A stretch of DNA of 64,000 bases from Thermodesulfobacteriota bacterium (GCA_040754335.1 JBFMCV010000007.1:1-64000); one strand, 5' to 3'; positions 43,137 through 52,933 are shown, numbered from the stretch's first letter. Notes: generated by a model not told the origin, from the letters alone. A program made the numbers and translations.

Positions 43137-46040
43137 CTACTCCTCGTAGGACTTAATATCCGGGCAGGTGCAGACTAGGTTCCTGTCGCCGTAGGGGTTG
43201 TTTATCCTGCCGACAGGGGGCCAGAATTTGTACTCCTCCAAATATGGGAGCGGATATGCCGCCTTGTGCCTGGGATAGGGGTGATTCCATGCATCTCCCG
43301 AAGCCTCACGAACCGTGAGGGGGGCGTTCTTGAGCACGTTGTCCTCTCGGTCTGCTGCCCCTTCGGCGATCTCCCCTACCTCTTGATTTATCGAGAGCAG
43401 CGCGTCACAAAAGCGGTCGAGCTCGGCTTTCGCTTCGCTCTCCGTAGGCTCTATCATTACGGTCCCGGCGACGGGCCATGAGACGGTGGGCGCGTGGAAC
43501 CCGTAATCCATGAGCCTCTTGGCCACGTCCTCGACCTCGATGCCCGCGTCCTTCTTGAAACGTCTCATGTCGAGTATGAATTCGTGAGCCACCCTTCCGC
43601 GTGATCCCGTATAAACCACGTCATAGACCTTTTCGAGTCTCGATTTAATGTAATTGGCGTTGAGTATCGCGTATTTCGTCGCGTCCGTAACGCCGTCCTT
43701 CCCGAGCATCCTGATATACGCATAGGAGATGAGCAGTATGCTCGCGCTCCCCCAGGGGGCCGACGCCACTGCGTGGATCGGCTTCTCTCCCCCGGTCTTT
43801 ACGAGGGCGTGGCCGGGCAGGTAAGGCGCCAGATGCCTGCGCGCGCATATAGGGCCCATTCCGGGACCGCCTCCGCCGTGGGGGATGCTGAATGTTTTAT
43901 GGAGATTCAGGTGGCAAATGTCGGCGCCGATTATGTAGGGGTTAGTGAGACCCACCTGAGCGTTCATGTTGGCCCCGTCCATATAGACCTGGCCTCCGTT
44001 CCTGTGGACGATCGAGCATATCTCCTTTATCTTCTCCTCGAAAACTCCGTGAGTCGAAGGATAAGTGACCATGAGCGCCGCGAGCTCGTTTTTATGCTCT
44101 TCCGCCTTCTTCCTGAGCGAGCCGAGGTCGATGTTCCCGCGCTCGTCGCAATCTACGACGACTACTTTCATGCCCGCGAGAGCGGCGCTCGCTGGGTTAG
44201 TGCCGTGCGCCGAAGACGGTATGAGCGCCACGTTCCTCCGGCCCTCGCCCCTGTCCTTGTAGTAAGCCCTTATGACCATGAGACCAGAATATTCGCCCTG
44301 GGCCCCGGAGTTGGGCTGCAGCGAAACAGCGGGGAAACCCGTGATCACGGACAGATAACGCTCGAGCTCCCTGAATATTTTTGAATAACCCCGCGTCTGG
44401 CTTGCTGGCGCGAACGGATGGAGCTTCGAAAACTCGGGCCACGTTACCGGGACCATCTCCGTCGTAGCGTTGAGCTTCATGGTGCAGGACCCGAGAGGTA
44501 TCATCGACGTCGCGAGCGAGAGGTCCTTGCTCTCGAGCTTTTTTATATACCGGAGCATCAGGGTCTCTGAGTGAAAGCTGTTGAACACAGGGTGTGTGAG
44601 GTAAGGGCTCTTACGCGCGAGTCCGGACGGTATCCTCGGACCCGAATCCCCGCTGCCGGGACCGATATTACGAGCCTTTGATTCCGAACCTAGCGAGCTG
44701 GAAAAGACTTTCACGATTTCCCGTATATCGTCAGGACTCGTCGTTTCATCGAGAGAGATTCCGATATGGCTGCCGTCTATGTAATTGAAATTGATCCGGG
44801 ACTTTTCAGCGTACGATCTGATTTTATCCATGAGCGGACCGGAGCCCTCTCCGAGGTCCATTTTCAACGTATCGAAGTAATGCTCGTTCCTCTGTGCGAC
44901 TCCCAGCCTGATAAGCTCGCTTTCGAGCACGGCCGCCGACCTGTGAATTCTCGCTGCTATGGCCTTGAGACCGGAGGGGCCGTGGTAGACCGCGTACATG
45001 GAGGCCATGATCGCGAGGAGCGCCTGCGCGGTGCATATGTTCGAGGTCGCTTTCTCTCTCCTGATGTGCTGCTCCCTCGTCTGTAGCGCCATCCTGTATG
45101 CGGGGTCCCCGTGGGAGTCTATAGATACGCCGATTATCCTGCCGGGTATCTGGCGAGCGAACCCTTCCCGCGTCGCGAAGTATGCGGCGTGCGGACCTCC
45201 GAACCCCATGGGGACGCCGAACCTCTGCGCCGAGCCTATGACGGCGTCCGCCCCGAACTCCCCGGGGGACGTAAGGAGCGCGAGGGAAAGGAGATCGGCT
45301 GCGACGGCCACGAGCACGCCCCGCTCGTGCGCTTTATTTATGAAGTCCGAGTAGTCGTGAACCCCGCCGTCGGTATCCGGATACTGGAGGAGCGCACCGA
45401 AGACGCCTTCACCGAAACCGAACCGCGCGTGGTCTCCGACGACGAGCTCTATTCCCAGAGGCTCGGCGCGTGTCTTGAGCACGTCTATCGTCTGTGGGAA
45501 GCATTTCTCCGAAACAAAGAAGACGTCCCGGCCGTTTGCGCCGGGCTTCCTGTCGGCGACGCGGTGGAGCATAGTCATGGCTTCAGCCGCCGCTGTCCCT
45601 TCATCGAGGAGGGACGCGTTCGCGATATCCATACCGGTGAGATCGACGACCATGGTCTGGAAATTGAGGAGCGCTTCGAGACGCCCCTGCGATATCTCCG
45701 CCTGATAGGGCGTGTACTGCGTGTACCAGCCCGGATTCTCGAGTATGTTTCTCTGAATTACGCCTGGCGTCGCACAGTCGTAATAGCCGAGGCCTATATA
45801 GGACTTGAACAGCTTGTTCATACCGGCTTTCTTTCTTAAATCCTCGAGGAGCTCGTATTCGCTTATACCTTCAGGGAGGTTCAAACTTTTTTTCAGTCTG
45901 ATGGACGGGTGGACCGTCTCTTCAATGAGCTCGTCCAGGGACTCTGCACCGACTACACCGAGCATGGCATCGAGCTCCGCTTTATCGGGGCCTATATGCC
46001 TCCTCGCAAATGTAGGGTATCCGTCCTGTTCAGTTTCCAT
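43137..46040 (-). CDS. gcvP: Glycine dehydrogenase (decarboxylating), P protein
   Basis: PLP enzyme of the glycine cleavage system; decarboxylates glycine and passes the aminomethyl group to lipoylated GcvH. A full-length fused form of 967 residues rather than the split two-subunit type. The PLP lysine lies in [18 protein letters not shown], and [16 protein letters not shown] is also diagnostic. The N-terminal half begins [14 protein letters not shown] and is the related but inactive-type domain. It is the last gene of the minus-strand order gcvT-gcvH-gcvP, 119 bases after gcvH. Confidence 0.97.
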   Translation of the reverse strand: METEQDGYPTFARRHIGPDKAELDAMLGVVGAESLDELIEETVHPSIRLKKSLNLPEGISEYELLEDLRKKAGMNKLFKSYIGLGYYDCATPGVIQRNILENPGWYTQYTPYQAEISQGRLEALLNFQTMVVDLTGMDIANASLLDEGTAAAEAMTMLHRVADRKPGANGRDVFFVSEKCFPQTIDVLKTRAEPLGIELVVGDHARFGFGEGVFGALLQYPDTDGGVHDYSDFINKAHERGVLVAVAADLLSLALLTSPGEFGADAVIGSAQRFGVPMGFGGPHAAYFATREGFARQIPGRIIGVSIDSHGDPAYRMALQTREQHIRREKATSNICTAQALLAIMASMYAVYHGPSGLKAIAARIHRSAAVLESELIRLGVAQRNEHYFDTLKMDLGEGSGPLMDKIRSYAEKSRINFNYIDGSHIGISLDETTSPDDIREIVKVFSSSLGSESKARNIGPGSGDSGPRIPSGLARKSPYLTHPVFNSFHSETLMLRYIKKLESKDLSLATSMIPLGSCTMKLNATTEMVPVTWPEFSKLHPFAPASQTRGYSKIFRELERYLSVITGFPAVSLQPNSGAQGEYSGLMVIRAYYKDRGEGRRNVALIPSSAHGTNPASAALAGMKVVVVDCDERGNIDLGSLRKKAEEHKNELAALMVTYPSTHGVFEEKIKEICSIVHRNGGQVYMDGANMNAQVGLTNPYIIGADICHLNLHKTFSIPHGGGGPGMGPICARRHLAPYLPGHALVKTGGEKPIHAVASAPWGSASILLISYAYIRMLGKDGVTDATKYAILNANYIKSRLEKVYDVVYTGSRGRVAHEFILDMRRFKKDAGIEVEDVAKRLMDYGFHAPTVSWPVAGTVMIEPTESEAKAELDRFCDALLSINQEVGEIAEGAADREDNVLKNAPLTVREASGDAWNHPYPRHKAAYPLPYLEEYKFWPPVGRINNPYGDRNLVCTCPDIKSYEE

Positions 46041-46159
46041 GTGGCTGTTTATTGCACCGGGATTTTATAATTATATACCGGAGGACCGACCGACCAAATG
46101 AATAGACCGGGCTCGATTCACGAATGCGGAGCCCGAAAAGAACCCGTCGTTCAATTCTA

Positions 46160-46552
46160 TTATTCCATTTCCTTCTCTACGTATTCCGCGTACTCTTCGA
46201 AGTCCATCAAATCGTTAAGCTCTTTGGGGTCGTAAGGCCTTACCTTTATCATCCACCCTTCCCCGTACGGGTCTCCGTTAATCGTCTCGGGGGCGTCGAG
46301 CAGAACTTCGTTGACCTCGACCACGTCGCCGCTCACGGGGGCATAGAGATCCGACACGGCCTTCGTCGATTCCACTGCGCCGAAAGGGTCGCCCTTCGTT
46401 ATTTCGTCCCCTTCGCTCGGGAGCTCGATATAGACGATCTCGCCAAGGGCGTCCTGCGCGTAATCCGTGATACCGATCACGAGCAAATCACCTTCTTCCA
46501 TCGCCCATTCGTGATCTCCGGTGTATTTGAGTTCGTCAGGAATTTGCACCAT
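46160..46552 (-). CDS. gcvH: Glycine cleavage system H protein
   Basis: Lipoyl carrier shuttling the aminomethyl group between P, T and L proteins. Lipoylation site K64 in GAVESTKAVSDLYAPVSG. 130 residues, normal. Twelve bases separate it from gcvT. The lipoamide dehydrogenase gene is not in the window. Confidence 0.97.
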   Translation of the reverse strand: MVQIPDELKYTGDHEWAMEEGDLLVIGITDYAQDALGEIVYIELPSEGDEITKGDPFGAVESTKAVSDLYAPVSGDVVEVNEVLLDAPETINGDPYGEGWMIKVRPYDPKELNDLMDFEEYAEYVEKEME

Positions 46553-46564
46553 CGTCAGATCTCC

Positions 46565-47659
46565 TTAATTAATATCCTTTTTATAGAAGGGAATATTTAC
46601 CACCTGAGCCTCCCTGAAAGTATTCCTAATCTCGATTTGTATCCTGTCGCCGATCGCGACTTCACTTGTTAGATAACCCATCCCTATCGATTTTTCAAGG
46701 CTAGGGGATAAAGTCCCGCTGGTAACGCGGCCGATCTCAGTACCGTCCCTGAACACCCTGTAACCCTCCCTCGGTATGCCGCGGTCTATCATCCGAAATC
46801 CGTATATGCGGCGTTTGACGCCTTCGGCGAGAACCTTGTTCAGCGCGTCCCTGCCGATGAAATCACCTGCGTCCATCTTCACGTACCTTCCGAGCCCCGC
46901 CTCGAAAGGGTTTATGTCGTCGCTTATCTCGTGCCCGTAGAGGGAGTAGCCCATATCGATCCTGAGCGTGTCGCGCGCGCCTAACCCGCAGGGCTTGACC
47001 CCGCAAGCCCGTCCGGACTCCGTGAGGCCGTTCCAGAGCGCAGGACCCCCGTCCCAGGGCAGGAATATCTCGAACCCGTCTTCTCCCGTGTAACCCGTCC
47101 TCGCCACAAGCATATCCATGCCTTTCCACGTAAACGGAAGAAAATGGAACCTCCTCAGCGAGCTCATATCCGCCGACAGGCATTCCGATAAAATAGTCCC
47201 GGAGCGCGGGCCCTGCAGCGCGATCTGCGAGTATTGAGCGCTCCTGTCCTCGATCTCTATATCGTAATTATCGTTGGCCCCGATTATCCATTCGTAGTCT
47301 TTCGCCGTGTTCGAAGCGTTCACGCAGAATAAGAAATTATCCTCCGCGAGCTTGTACAAAATCACGTCGTCGACGACACCGCCTTGATGGTTACAGAAGA
47401 GCGTGTACTGGGCCTGGAAGTCCCGCACGACGCCGACGTCGTTCGTCGTTATACGCTGGCAGAAGAGCGCGGCTTCCTTTCCCCTTATCTCTATCTCTCC
47501 CATGTGACTCACATCGAACAGGCCCGCATCGCGTCTGACTGCGAGATGCTCCTCCCGTAGACCCTCGTACTGAACCGGCATCTCCCATCCCGCAAACTCT
47601 ACAATCCTCGCTCCCAGCTCTTGGTGGATGGGAAACATCGCCGTCCTCTTTAATTTCAC
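46565..47659 (-). CDS. gcvT: Aminomethyltransferase, T protein
   Basis: Transfers the methylene group to tetrahydrofolate and releases ammonia. Family signatures: FAGWEMPVQYEGL, DVSHMGEIEIRG, ARTGYTGEDGFEIF and LRIDMGYSLYGHEI. 364 residues from GTG at 47659 (MKLKRTAMFPIHQELGA, the usual start position); an ATG at 47638 would trim seven residues. It leads the gcv operon. I looked for a glycine riboswitch in the upstream 150 bases and saw none. Confidence 0.96.
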   Translation of the reverse strand: MKLKRTAMFPIHQELGARIVEFAGWEMPVQYEGLREEHLAVRRDAGLFDVSHMGEIEIRGKEAALFCQRITTNDVGVVRDFQAQYTLFCNHQGGVVDDVILYKLAEDNFLFCVNASNTAKDYEWIIGANDNYDIEIEDRSAQYSQIALQGPRSGTILSECLSADMSSLRRFHFLPFTWKGMDMLVARTGYTGEDGFEIFLPWDGGPALWNGLTESGRACGVKPCGLGARDTLRIDMGYSLYGHEISDDINPFEAGLGRYVKMDAGDFIGRDALNKVLAEGVKRRIYGFRMIDRGIPREGYRVFRDGTEIGRVTSGTLSPSLEKSIGMGYLTSEVAIGDRIQIEIRNTFREAQVVNIPFYKKDIN

Positions 47660-47783
47660 ACTAATTGTTTAACGACTCAGAATGGGATTGTCAATAATGG
47701 GAAGGGCAGATATTTGGGGGGCTGGGTTAGTGAAGGGAAAAGATTTCTTAATTGATTGAACACTAGGGTAGACCCCCATCCAG

Positions 47784-47814
47784 CCCCTCCCCCCTTTTTT
47801 AAATGGGGGAGGGG
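47784..47814. repeat. Hairpin repeat family C, copy 7
   Basis: Arms CCCCTCCCCC / GGGGGAGGGG around an 11-base loop. Confidence 0.55.
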
Positions 47815-47822
47815 AAAAACTG

Positions 47823-47957
47823 CGTCCTTCGACCCTTCGACTTCGCTCAGGACAGGCTCGCAGATCAGTATTATCAGGGCTCCATTGTTTGGCGAAAGCT
47901 GAGGAGTAACAGAGTAATCATATATGAGCGCAGATTCCGCGCCTCAGGACGAACGGG
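47823..47957. repeat. Long repeat family B, copy 3
   Basis: Same order of blocks as copies 1 and 2; palindrome degenerate (GCGCAGATTCCGCGC). Confidence 0.65.
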
Positions 47958-48053
47958 TTTTGTTGAGCACAGCTGGCGCTGAGTATCGTACGCCCGCGGG
48001 TGCTCACCCGCCACCAATCGTGTAAAGATTTCGGGTTTATTGCGGAGAGAGTG

Positions 48054-48770
48054 TCATTCGGCGCCCACGATCGTCACTATGTCCCTGTATCTCTCCGGCA
48101 CGAGGTCGATGTCGTTCGCATAATTCCGCACTCCGCCCTCGTCGACCCATACATATATGGTTTGCTCACCGGAGGGAGAAGGATTGTAATACTCGACGAC
48201 GGCATCCTGAGGGGGTTCGGTATATGCATCCCCGGCACCGGAATCGTCCTGACGGTAGTCCTGAGGGGCAGGAGCGCCTTCGAGGAATTGGTTAACCTCC
48301 AGATTGCTTGGCCTTTCGAGAGTTGTGCCGAGCGTAGTCCCGTAACCGAATGGATAGTCGGGGTCTATGTAAGCGTAATAACCGGTATAAGGCGGATAGC
48401 CGTAGTAACCGAGATAGTAATACGGTGCATAGAGCGGGTTAAATTTATGACGCCACTTGTGGTCGTCATGTTTACCATGCCACTTGTCCTTGCCGCCGTG
48501 CCAATTATCCTTGTTACCGCCGGAATCGCGGCGGTTATTATGGGTTTTGTTAAAGTTGTTGCCGGGGCCATTATTCCGGCCCGAGTTAGGGTTAACGCTC
48601 ATGCCGGCCGTATTATTGGGCCCGGCCTGCTTGTTCGCAGAAAGTTTCGACTGCCCTACTTTTTGACCGAGGTTTCCGCTTTTGGAGCCCAAGCTCTGTC
48701 CGTGAGCCCAGAGCGGAAACGACACAACGATCAACGCGAGAGCCAAAGAGAATAGAAGTTTAATGTTCAT
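48054..48770 (-). CDS. Exported His/Asn/Gly-rich protein, DUF4124-like tail
   Basis: 238 residues of unknown function. A signal peptide (about 1-25, ending WAHGQS) leads to a low-complexity Asn/Gly/Ser region (26-95). A His- and Lys-rich stretch follows (about 92-112, WHGGKDKWHGKHDDHKWRHK), then a Tyr/Pro/Gly-rich part with YAPYYYLGYYGYPPYTG. The last 40 residues (IYVWVDEGGVRNYAND) resemble the short beta domain DUF4124. The His cluster could bind metal; that is a guess. No tight operon partner. Confidence 0.75.
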   Translation of the reverse strand: MNIKLLFSLALALIVVSFPLWAHGQSLGSKSGNLGQKVGQSKLSANKQAGPNNTAGMSVNPNSGRNNGPGNNFNKTHNNRRDSGGNKDNWHGGKDKWHGKHDDHKWRHKFNPLYAPYYYLGYYGYPPYTGYYAYIDPDYPFGYGTTLGTTLERPSNLEVNQFLEGAPAPQDYRQDDSGAGDAYTEPPQDAVVEYYNPSPSGEQTIYVWVDEGGVRNYANDIDLVPERYRDIVTIVGAE

Positions 48771-48882
48771 TACACGAACCCGTCATTCCCTCCCAATACG
48801 ATACGTATAGTATACGGAATCGGTTCTCTGTTTAACATATCTTTCGTTCGGCAAACCGGCGGGATCGTTGCGGGGGGGCGGC

Positions 48883-50382
48883 TTAAATGTCTCTGAATAA
48901 TTCAATGACTCCGGGCTTTATGACCTTGCCCATCTGGTTCCGGGGGAGCTCGCCGACCGTAATGATTCGGGAAGGGATTTTGTAGGGGGCGAGTCTCTCC
49001 CTGCACCACTCTCTCAGCGATTGCAGATGCACCTCACCGCCCCTCGAAAGGACGAGGGCGGCGCACACTCTCTCTCCCCACTCCTCGTCCTCGATGCCGA
49101 CGACGGCGCACTCTTCTATGGAAGGGTGCTCTCTCAGGGCCTCTTCTACCTCTAGCGCCGAAATCTTGTAGCCGCCGCTCTTTATAATATCGACCGACTT
49201 CCTACCGAGTATCCTGTAGCTCCCGTGAGCGTCCCTCTCGGCCAGGTCGCCCGTCACGAACCACCCCTCTTCCATGAAAGCCTCTCTCGTGGCCTCGGGG
49301 TTGTTCCAGTATTCGAGGAAGACGTTTTTACCCTTCACTATGATCTCTCCTGCCCCTTCTCCCTCGATTACATTCCCGCTCTCATCGATCACCTTTACAT
49401 CTACTCCCGGGAGCGGCGCGCCCACGCGGCCGGGACGCCTCTCGCCCCGGAGCGGGTTCGAGAGCGCCATACCGATCTCTGTCATGCCGTACCTTTCGAG
49501 AAGCACGTGTCCGCTTATCTCCCTCCACTTCTCGAGTGTGCTCACAGGCAGGGCCGCCGAGCCCGAGACCATGAGACGCATCTTCCGGCAGGCAGCGCTC
49601 ATTCTTTTCTTTTCCTCCTCCCCGGCTTCGTCCCACGTACGTATGAGCCTCGAATATACGGTCGGGACCGCCATGAAGAGCGTGTAATCCCACTCCATGA
49701 ATTTCTCCCACACGCGCCGGGGATCGAACCCCTGCATCATCTCGCACTGCGCGCCCGTGAAGAGGGCGCAGAGGAGCACGTTCAATATGCCGTGGAGGTG
49801 GTGGAGGGGCAGCACGTCGAGAACGAAATCGCTCCGGGACCATTCCCACGCGGTGACTAGGGATCCGATCTGCGCCCCGATGTTTTCGTGTGTCGTGACA
49901 ACGCCCTTGTGCCTGCTCGTTGTACCGCTCGTGTAAATTATCATCGCCCTCCTCTCTCCGCTCAGACGAGGCAAGTCCCGATGCCGGGAGGAGAGCGCAT
50001 CCGCGACGGTGATGAATTCCGCATTCCTCTCACCCGCGAGTAGTCTGAGCCTGTCTTCGAATTCAGGCGATGCGATAACGAATCCCGCCCCCGAGTCCCG
50101 GAGCGCGTAATCGAGCTCGGGGTCGGGGTGAGATACGCAGAGAGGAACGGCTATGCCGCCCGCGAGCCACACGCCGAGCATGACGGCCGCGTAGTCGAAC
50201 GAGGACGGGACCATGAACGCGACCCGTTTTTCCCTCAGGTCTTTCTCGTTCGAAAGAAGACACGACGCGACAGAGCGGGCGTAAGCGAGCAGAGCTTCGT
50301 AACTGTACGAGCCGTTCCTGTCGATTATCGCTATATCGTTTTCAAATGATGCGAGTCTATCGAAGAACTCCAATCGTGCCAT
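48883..50382 (-). CDS. Acyl-CoA synthetase, malonyl-CoA ligase-like (ACSF3/MatB group)
   Basis: AMP-forming ligase activating a carboxylic acid as a CoA thioester. The ATP loop MIIYTSGTTSRHKG, then ERYGMTEIGMALSNPL, TGDLAERD, GRKSVDIIKSGGYK and the C-terminal lysine in NQMGKVIKP are all present. The GMTE(I)xMALSNPL and RRPGRVGAPLPGV segments are like those of malonyl-CoA synthetases, so malonate or methylmalonate is the favoured substrate, unproven. 499 residues. It stands alone; no malonate transport or decarboxylase genes adjoin. Confidence 0.85.
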   Translation of the reverse strand: MARLEFFDRLASFENDIAIIDRNGSYSYEALLAYARSVASCLLSNEKDLREKRVAFMVPSSFDYAAVMLGVWLAGGIAVPLCVSHPDPELDYALRDSGAGFVIASPEFEDRLRLLAGERNAEFITVADALSSRHRDLPRLSGERRAMIIYTSGTTSRHKGVVTTHENIGAQIGSLVTAWEWSRSDFVLDVLPLHHLHGILNVLLCALFTGAQCEMMQGFDPRRVWEKFMEWDYTLFMAVPTVYSRLIRTWDEAGEEEKKRMSAACRKMRLMVSGSAALPVSTLEKWREISGHVLLERYGMTEIGMALSNPLRGERRPGRVGAPLPGVDVKVIDESGNVIEGEGAGEIIVKGKNVFLEYWNNPEATREAFMEEGWFVTGDLAERDAHGSYRILGRKSVDIIKSGGYKISALEVEEALREHPSIEECAVVGIEDEEWGERVCAALVLSRGGEVHLQSLREWCRERLAPYKIPSRIITVGELPRNQMGKVIKPGVIELFRDI

Positions 50383-50579
50383 GGATAAATACCGTACTCC
50401 TGCCTGTGGAAGTCAGATAATACGCCTGGCTAAAATACCTTATTTCGTCGAAATTCTAGTAATGCCGCTGCATCCATACAGGAATGATACCCGTTCATAC
50501 TTCGATCCCCCTACGGCTCATAGCCTTTGGGCGACATGCCGCAGGTAGCACGAATTGGTTTTTATCACCCCCATCCTAC

Positions 50580-50602
50580 CCTTCCCCCCTCAAGGGGGAA
50601 GG
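50580..50602. repeat. Hairpin repeat family C, copy 8
   Basis: Arms CCTTCCCCC / GGGGGAAGG around CTCAA. Confidence 0.55.
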
Positions 50603-50807
50603 AATTATAAGGAAGGGCGAACGGGATTTGTTAAATGTATGAGTGAAAGGTGACACCCCCACCTTAATCTTAATTTTATTTCATGCAACATTTAACCTGT
50701 AGTCGATGTGGTTTCATGCCTTTGTTCAATAGCGACCGATTGCGCAATTTGTATTAATGTCACAATTACCATACACAGCTCCTAAATAGTAATCAGCCGG
50801 AAGTGAC

Positions 50808-50832
50808 CAGTTCTTACGCCTGCTCAGAACTG
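50808..50832. repeat. Hairpin repeat family A, copy 6
   Basis: Stem CAGTTCT / AGAACTG around an 11-base loop. Confidence 0.6.
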
Positions 50833-51068
50833 TTGCTTGCAATCGTCCCACAAGGGGGAGGAAATTTATTTGTGGGTATTCACTCGCCGTCGGATTCTGT
50901 GAATGTCGGAAAATACAAACCCCCTTCATTACATGTTATACAGGAGAATCCCACCCCTGAGTTTTTAACATCTTCAATTCCGATACTCCGGCTTAATTCA
51001 GAGCTATTATTATAATTTATCGGGATTATTTGGTAAAATTAGTCGATAGTCGGAGGGGGCAGCTCATT

Positions 51069-51623
51069 TTGGATAAAATCGATGCGGGGAAAATTCTGGA
51101 GATTGCGGAGATGGGAAACCCCGTGCTCAGGGAGAGGGCGGTGGAGGTCGAGGAGATACACGACCCCGAGCTTCAGAAATTTATCGACGACCTCATAGCG
51201 ACCGGCAGCAATGCGAACGGCGTCGGAATCGCCGCTCCTCAGGTGAGCGTCAAGAAGCGCATATTCATAATCTCCTCCCGCCCGAACATAAGGTATCCGA
51301 ACGCGCCTGTGATGGAGCCCGCGGCCGTGATCAACCCCGAGATAATTTCATACTCCGACGAAACGGTGAAAGACTGGGAGGGGTGCCTCAGCATACCGGG
51401 CATAAGGGGGCTCGTCCCTCGGCACAGGTCAGTGCATGTCAAATACCTGACGAGGGAGGGAATAATGGAAGAGAAGGATTTCTCCGACTTCATCGCGCGC
51501 ATATTCCAGCACGAGTACGACCACCTGAACGGTGTGCTCTTCCTCGACCGTATCCTTTCGAGCGCTGATCTGATGACGGAAAAAGAATACGCGAAGCTGC
51601 TGCGGAGGGAGACGGAATTGTAG
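51069..51623 (+). CDS. def: Peptide deformylase
   Basis: Iron or zinc enzyme that removes the formyl group from new proteins. The three motifs are GVGIAAPQV, EGCLSIPG (metal Cys) and QHEYDHLNG (two metal His and catalytic Glu). I place the start at TTG 51069 behind AGGGGG, giving 184 residues beginning LDKIDAGKILEIAEMGNPVL. A frame from 51030 adds 13 residues not typical of the family. No fmt gene follows; the next 500 bases are repeats. Confidence 0.94.
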   Translation: MDKIDAGKILEIAEMGNPVLRERAVEVEEIHDPELQKFIDDLIATGSNANGVGIAAPQVSVKKRIFIISSRPNIRYPNAPVMEPAAVINPEIISYSDETVKDWEGCLSIPGIRGLVPRHRSVHVKYLTREGIMEEKDFSDFIARIFQHEYDHLNGVLFLDRILSSADLMTEKEYAKLLRRETEL

Positions 51624-51861
51624 ACGTCAAGTAACTCAGTGACAAAAAATGATTTGGAGGAAGGAATTTAAAGTTGAGACAAACCCGGATCGTTGTCTTC
51701 TCTAAGCCCGCTTATGGACTCGGAAAGCTTGAAGAAGGTGCACGCGTCGTGATTTTTATGAATATACAAAAAAATGAGAAAGGCTATTTTTTTATCCTTC
51801 TTTTCCTTGATGAAAAGAAGCAAAAATCAACCGACTGTACAGAATTGGCTAAAAATCCCAA

Positions 51862-52008
51862 GTTAACGCTAAAATCTATCAATTCAGCCCATAAGGTGCG
51901 ATGTAGATTTGACATGCTAGAAGAACTTACGTTGTTGCTCATAAGCAAGGGCGACCGATTCCTTACTTGTTCGGAATCGTCCCCTGATAGATTTTTTAAC
52001 GCGTTAAC
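51862..52008. repeat. Long inverted repeat H, copy 2, with nested family A hairpin
   Basis: Left arm 51862-51880 (GTTAACGCTAAAATCTATC) pairs with 51986-52008 across a small insertion. The loop is about 105 bases and contains family A copy 7 at 51956-51979, whereas copy 1 at 5465-5520 has a 12-base loop. Confidence 0.55.
51956..51979. repeat. Hairpin repeat family A, copy 7
   Basis: Stem CGATTCC / GGAATCG around TTACTTGTTC. Confidence 0.6.
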
Positions 52009-52119
52009 AGCTGATTTTATTGACGCCAAATCTGTAATGTCGGGAAATACGGATCGCCCATTATATGTTAGCCCGGAGAGTCCAGCCATGAACTATTTAC
52101 CATCTACAGGAATGACGGA

Positions 52120-52911
52120 ATGAAGACGACTCTCCTGAGACTATCCACAGCCGCGGCGGCCCTCTTTTTTTTCACCGCCATTACACACGCAGAGGGCGGG
52201 AGCGATACGATTTTCCAGACCTCGACCATAGGCGCGCTCATGGAGGGGGTATACGACGGGGACTTCACGTTCGGCGAATTGAAAAAGCACGGGGACCTCG
52301 GCCTCGGCACGCTCAACGGCCTCGACGGGGAAATGATAGGAGTGGACGGGGTCTTCTATCAGGTGAGGTCGGACGGGAAGGTCGTTGTCGTGCCAGATAC
52401 GGCCGTGACGCCTTTTGCGGCCGTGACTTTTTTCGAGCCGGACAGGAGCCTTACTCTCACAAAAGCGCTAAGTTGTAAGGATCTCGAGAGTTATCTCGAA
52501 TCCCTTTTCCCTTCGAAAAATATTTTCTACGCCGTCAAGATAGAAGGCAGCTTCGATCATGTAAAAACGAGGAGCGTGCCGAGGCAGAAAAAACCGTACC
52601 CGCCTCTCACAGAAGTGGTGAAGCGCCAGTCGTACTTCGAGCTCAGCGACATTAAGGGCACTATGGCGGGATTCTGGCTCCCCGCATACGTGAAGGACAT
52701 AAACGTGGCCGGATTCCACCTGCATTTTATTACACAAGATAAAGAATCCGGGGGACACGTGCTCGACTGCACGGTAAGAGACGTGAAGATTGAAATCGAT
52801 TACTCGAGAGACCTCGACCTGTCGCTCCCGGAAACGGGCGGATTTTACAACGCGGACCTCACGGAGACGAGCGGGAGTGACGTGAGCAGTGTGGAAAAAG
52901 GAAAGAAATAA
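52120..52911 (+). CDS. budA: Exported alpha-acetolactate decarboxylase
   Basis: Converts 2-acetolactate to acetoin. A clear signal peptide (1-24, cleaved near THA) predicts export. The enzyme part starts IFQTSTIGALMEGVYDGDFT, and the zinc ligands are H200 and H202 in GFHLHF and H213 in SGGHVLD. 263 residues. Secreted forms are known, for instance in Brevibacillus brevis, but acetolactate is normally made inside cells, so the role here is unclear. No alsS gene is near. Repeat sequence runs right up to the ATG. It heads a three-gene run. Confidence 0.93.
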   Translation: MKTTLLRLSTAAAALFFFTAITHAEGGSDTIFQTSTIGALMEGVYDGDFTFGELKKHGDLGLGTLNGLDGEMIGVDGVFYQVRSDGKVVVVPDTAVTPFAAVTFFEPDRSLTLTKALSCKDLESYLESLFPSKNIFYAVKIEGSFDHVKTRSVPRQKKPYPPLTEVVKRQSYFELSDIKGTMAGFWLPAYVKDINVAGFHLHFITQDKESGGHVLDCTVRDVKIEIDYSRDLDLSLPETGGFYNADLTETSGSDVSSVEKGKK

Positions 52912-52933
52912 ACTTCGTCGATAAAGGTGAAAT

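Larger units (their letters stand above)
47660..48053. repeat. Spacer with repeats
   Basis: Holds family C copy 7 (47784-47814), family B copy 3 (47823-47957) and a GCGGGTGCTCACCCGC palindrome (47996-48011). No gene and no riboswitch seen. Confidence 0.65.
50383..51068. repeat. Repeat-rich spacer
   Basis: Holds family C copy 8 (50580-50602), a truncated A-like piece at 50731-50750, family A copy 6 (50808-50832) and a GATTCTGTGAATGTCGG module (50895). About 80 bases from there to TTTAACATCTTCA strongly resemble 56749-56835. No gene seen. Confidence 0.65.
51624..52119. repeat. Repeat-rich spacer
   Basis: Contains the long hairpin H copy 2 (51862-52008) with family A copy 7 in its loop, a TGTAATGTCGGGAAATAC module (52032) and an ATCTACAGGAATGACGGA block that touches the budA start codon. 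A 149-codon open frame across it is explained by repeats. Confidence 0.65.

Noticed and set aside
47660-47810. Possible glycine riboswitch before gcvT
   Set aside because: No aptamer-like conserved core or paired stems of the glycine riboswitch were found; the region holds repeats instead.
51674-52123. 149-codon plus-strand open frame between def and budA
   Set aside because: It runs through hairpin H, family A and the TGTCGGGAAATAC module, so it is repeat sequence read as protein.
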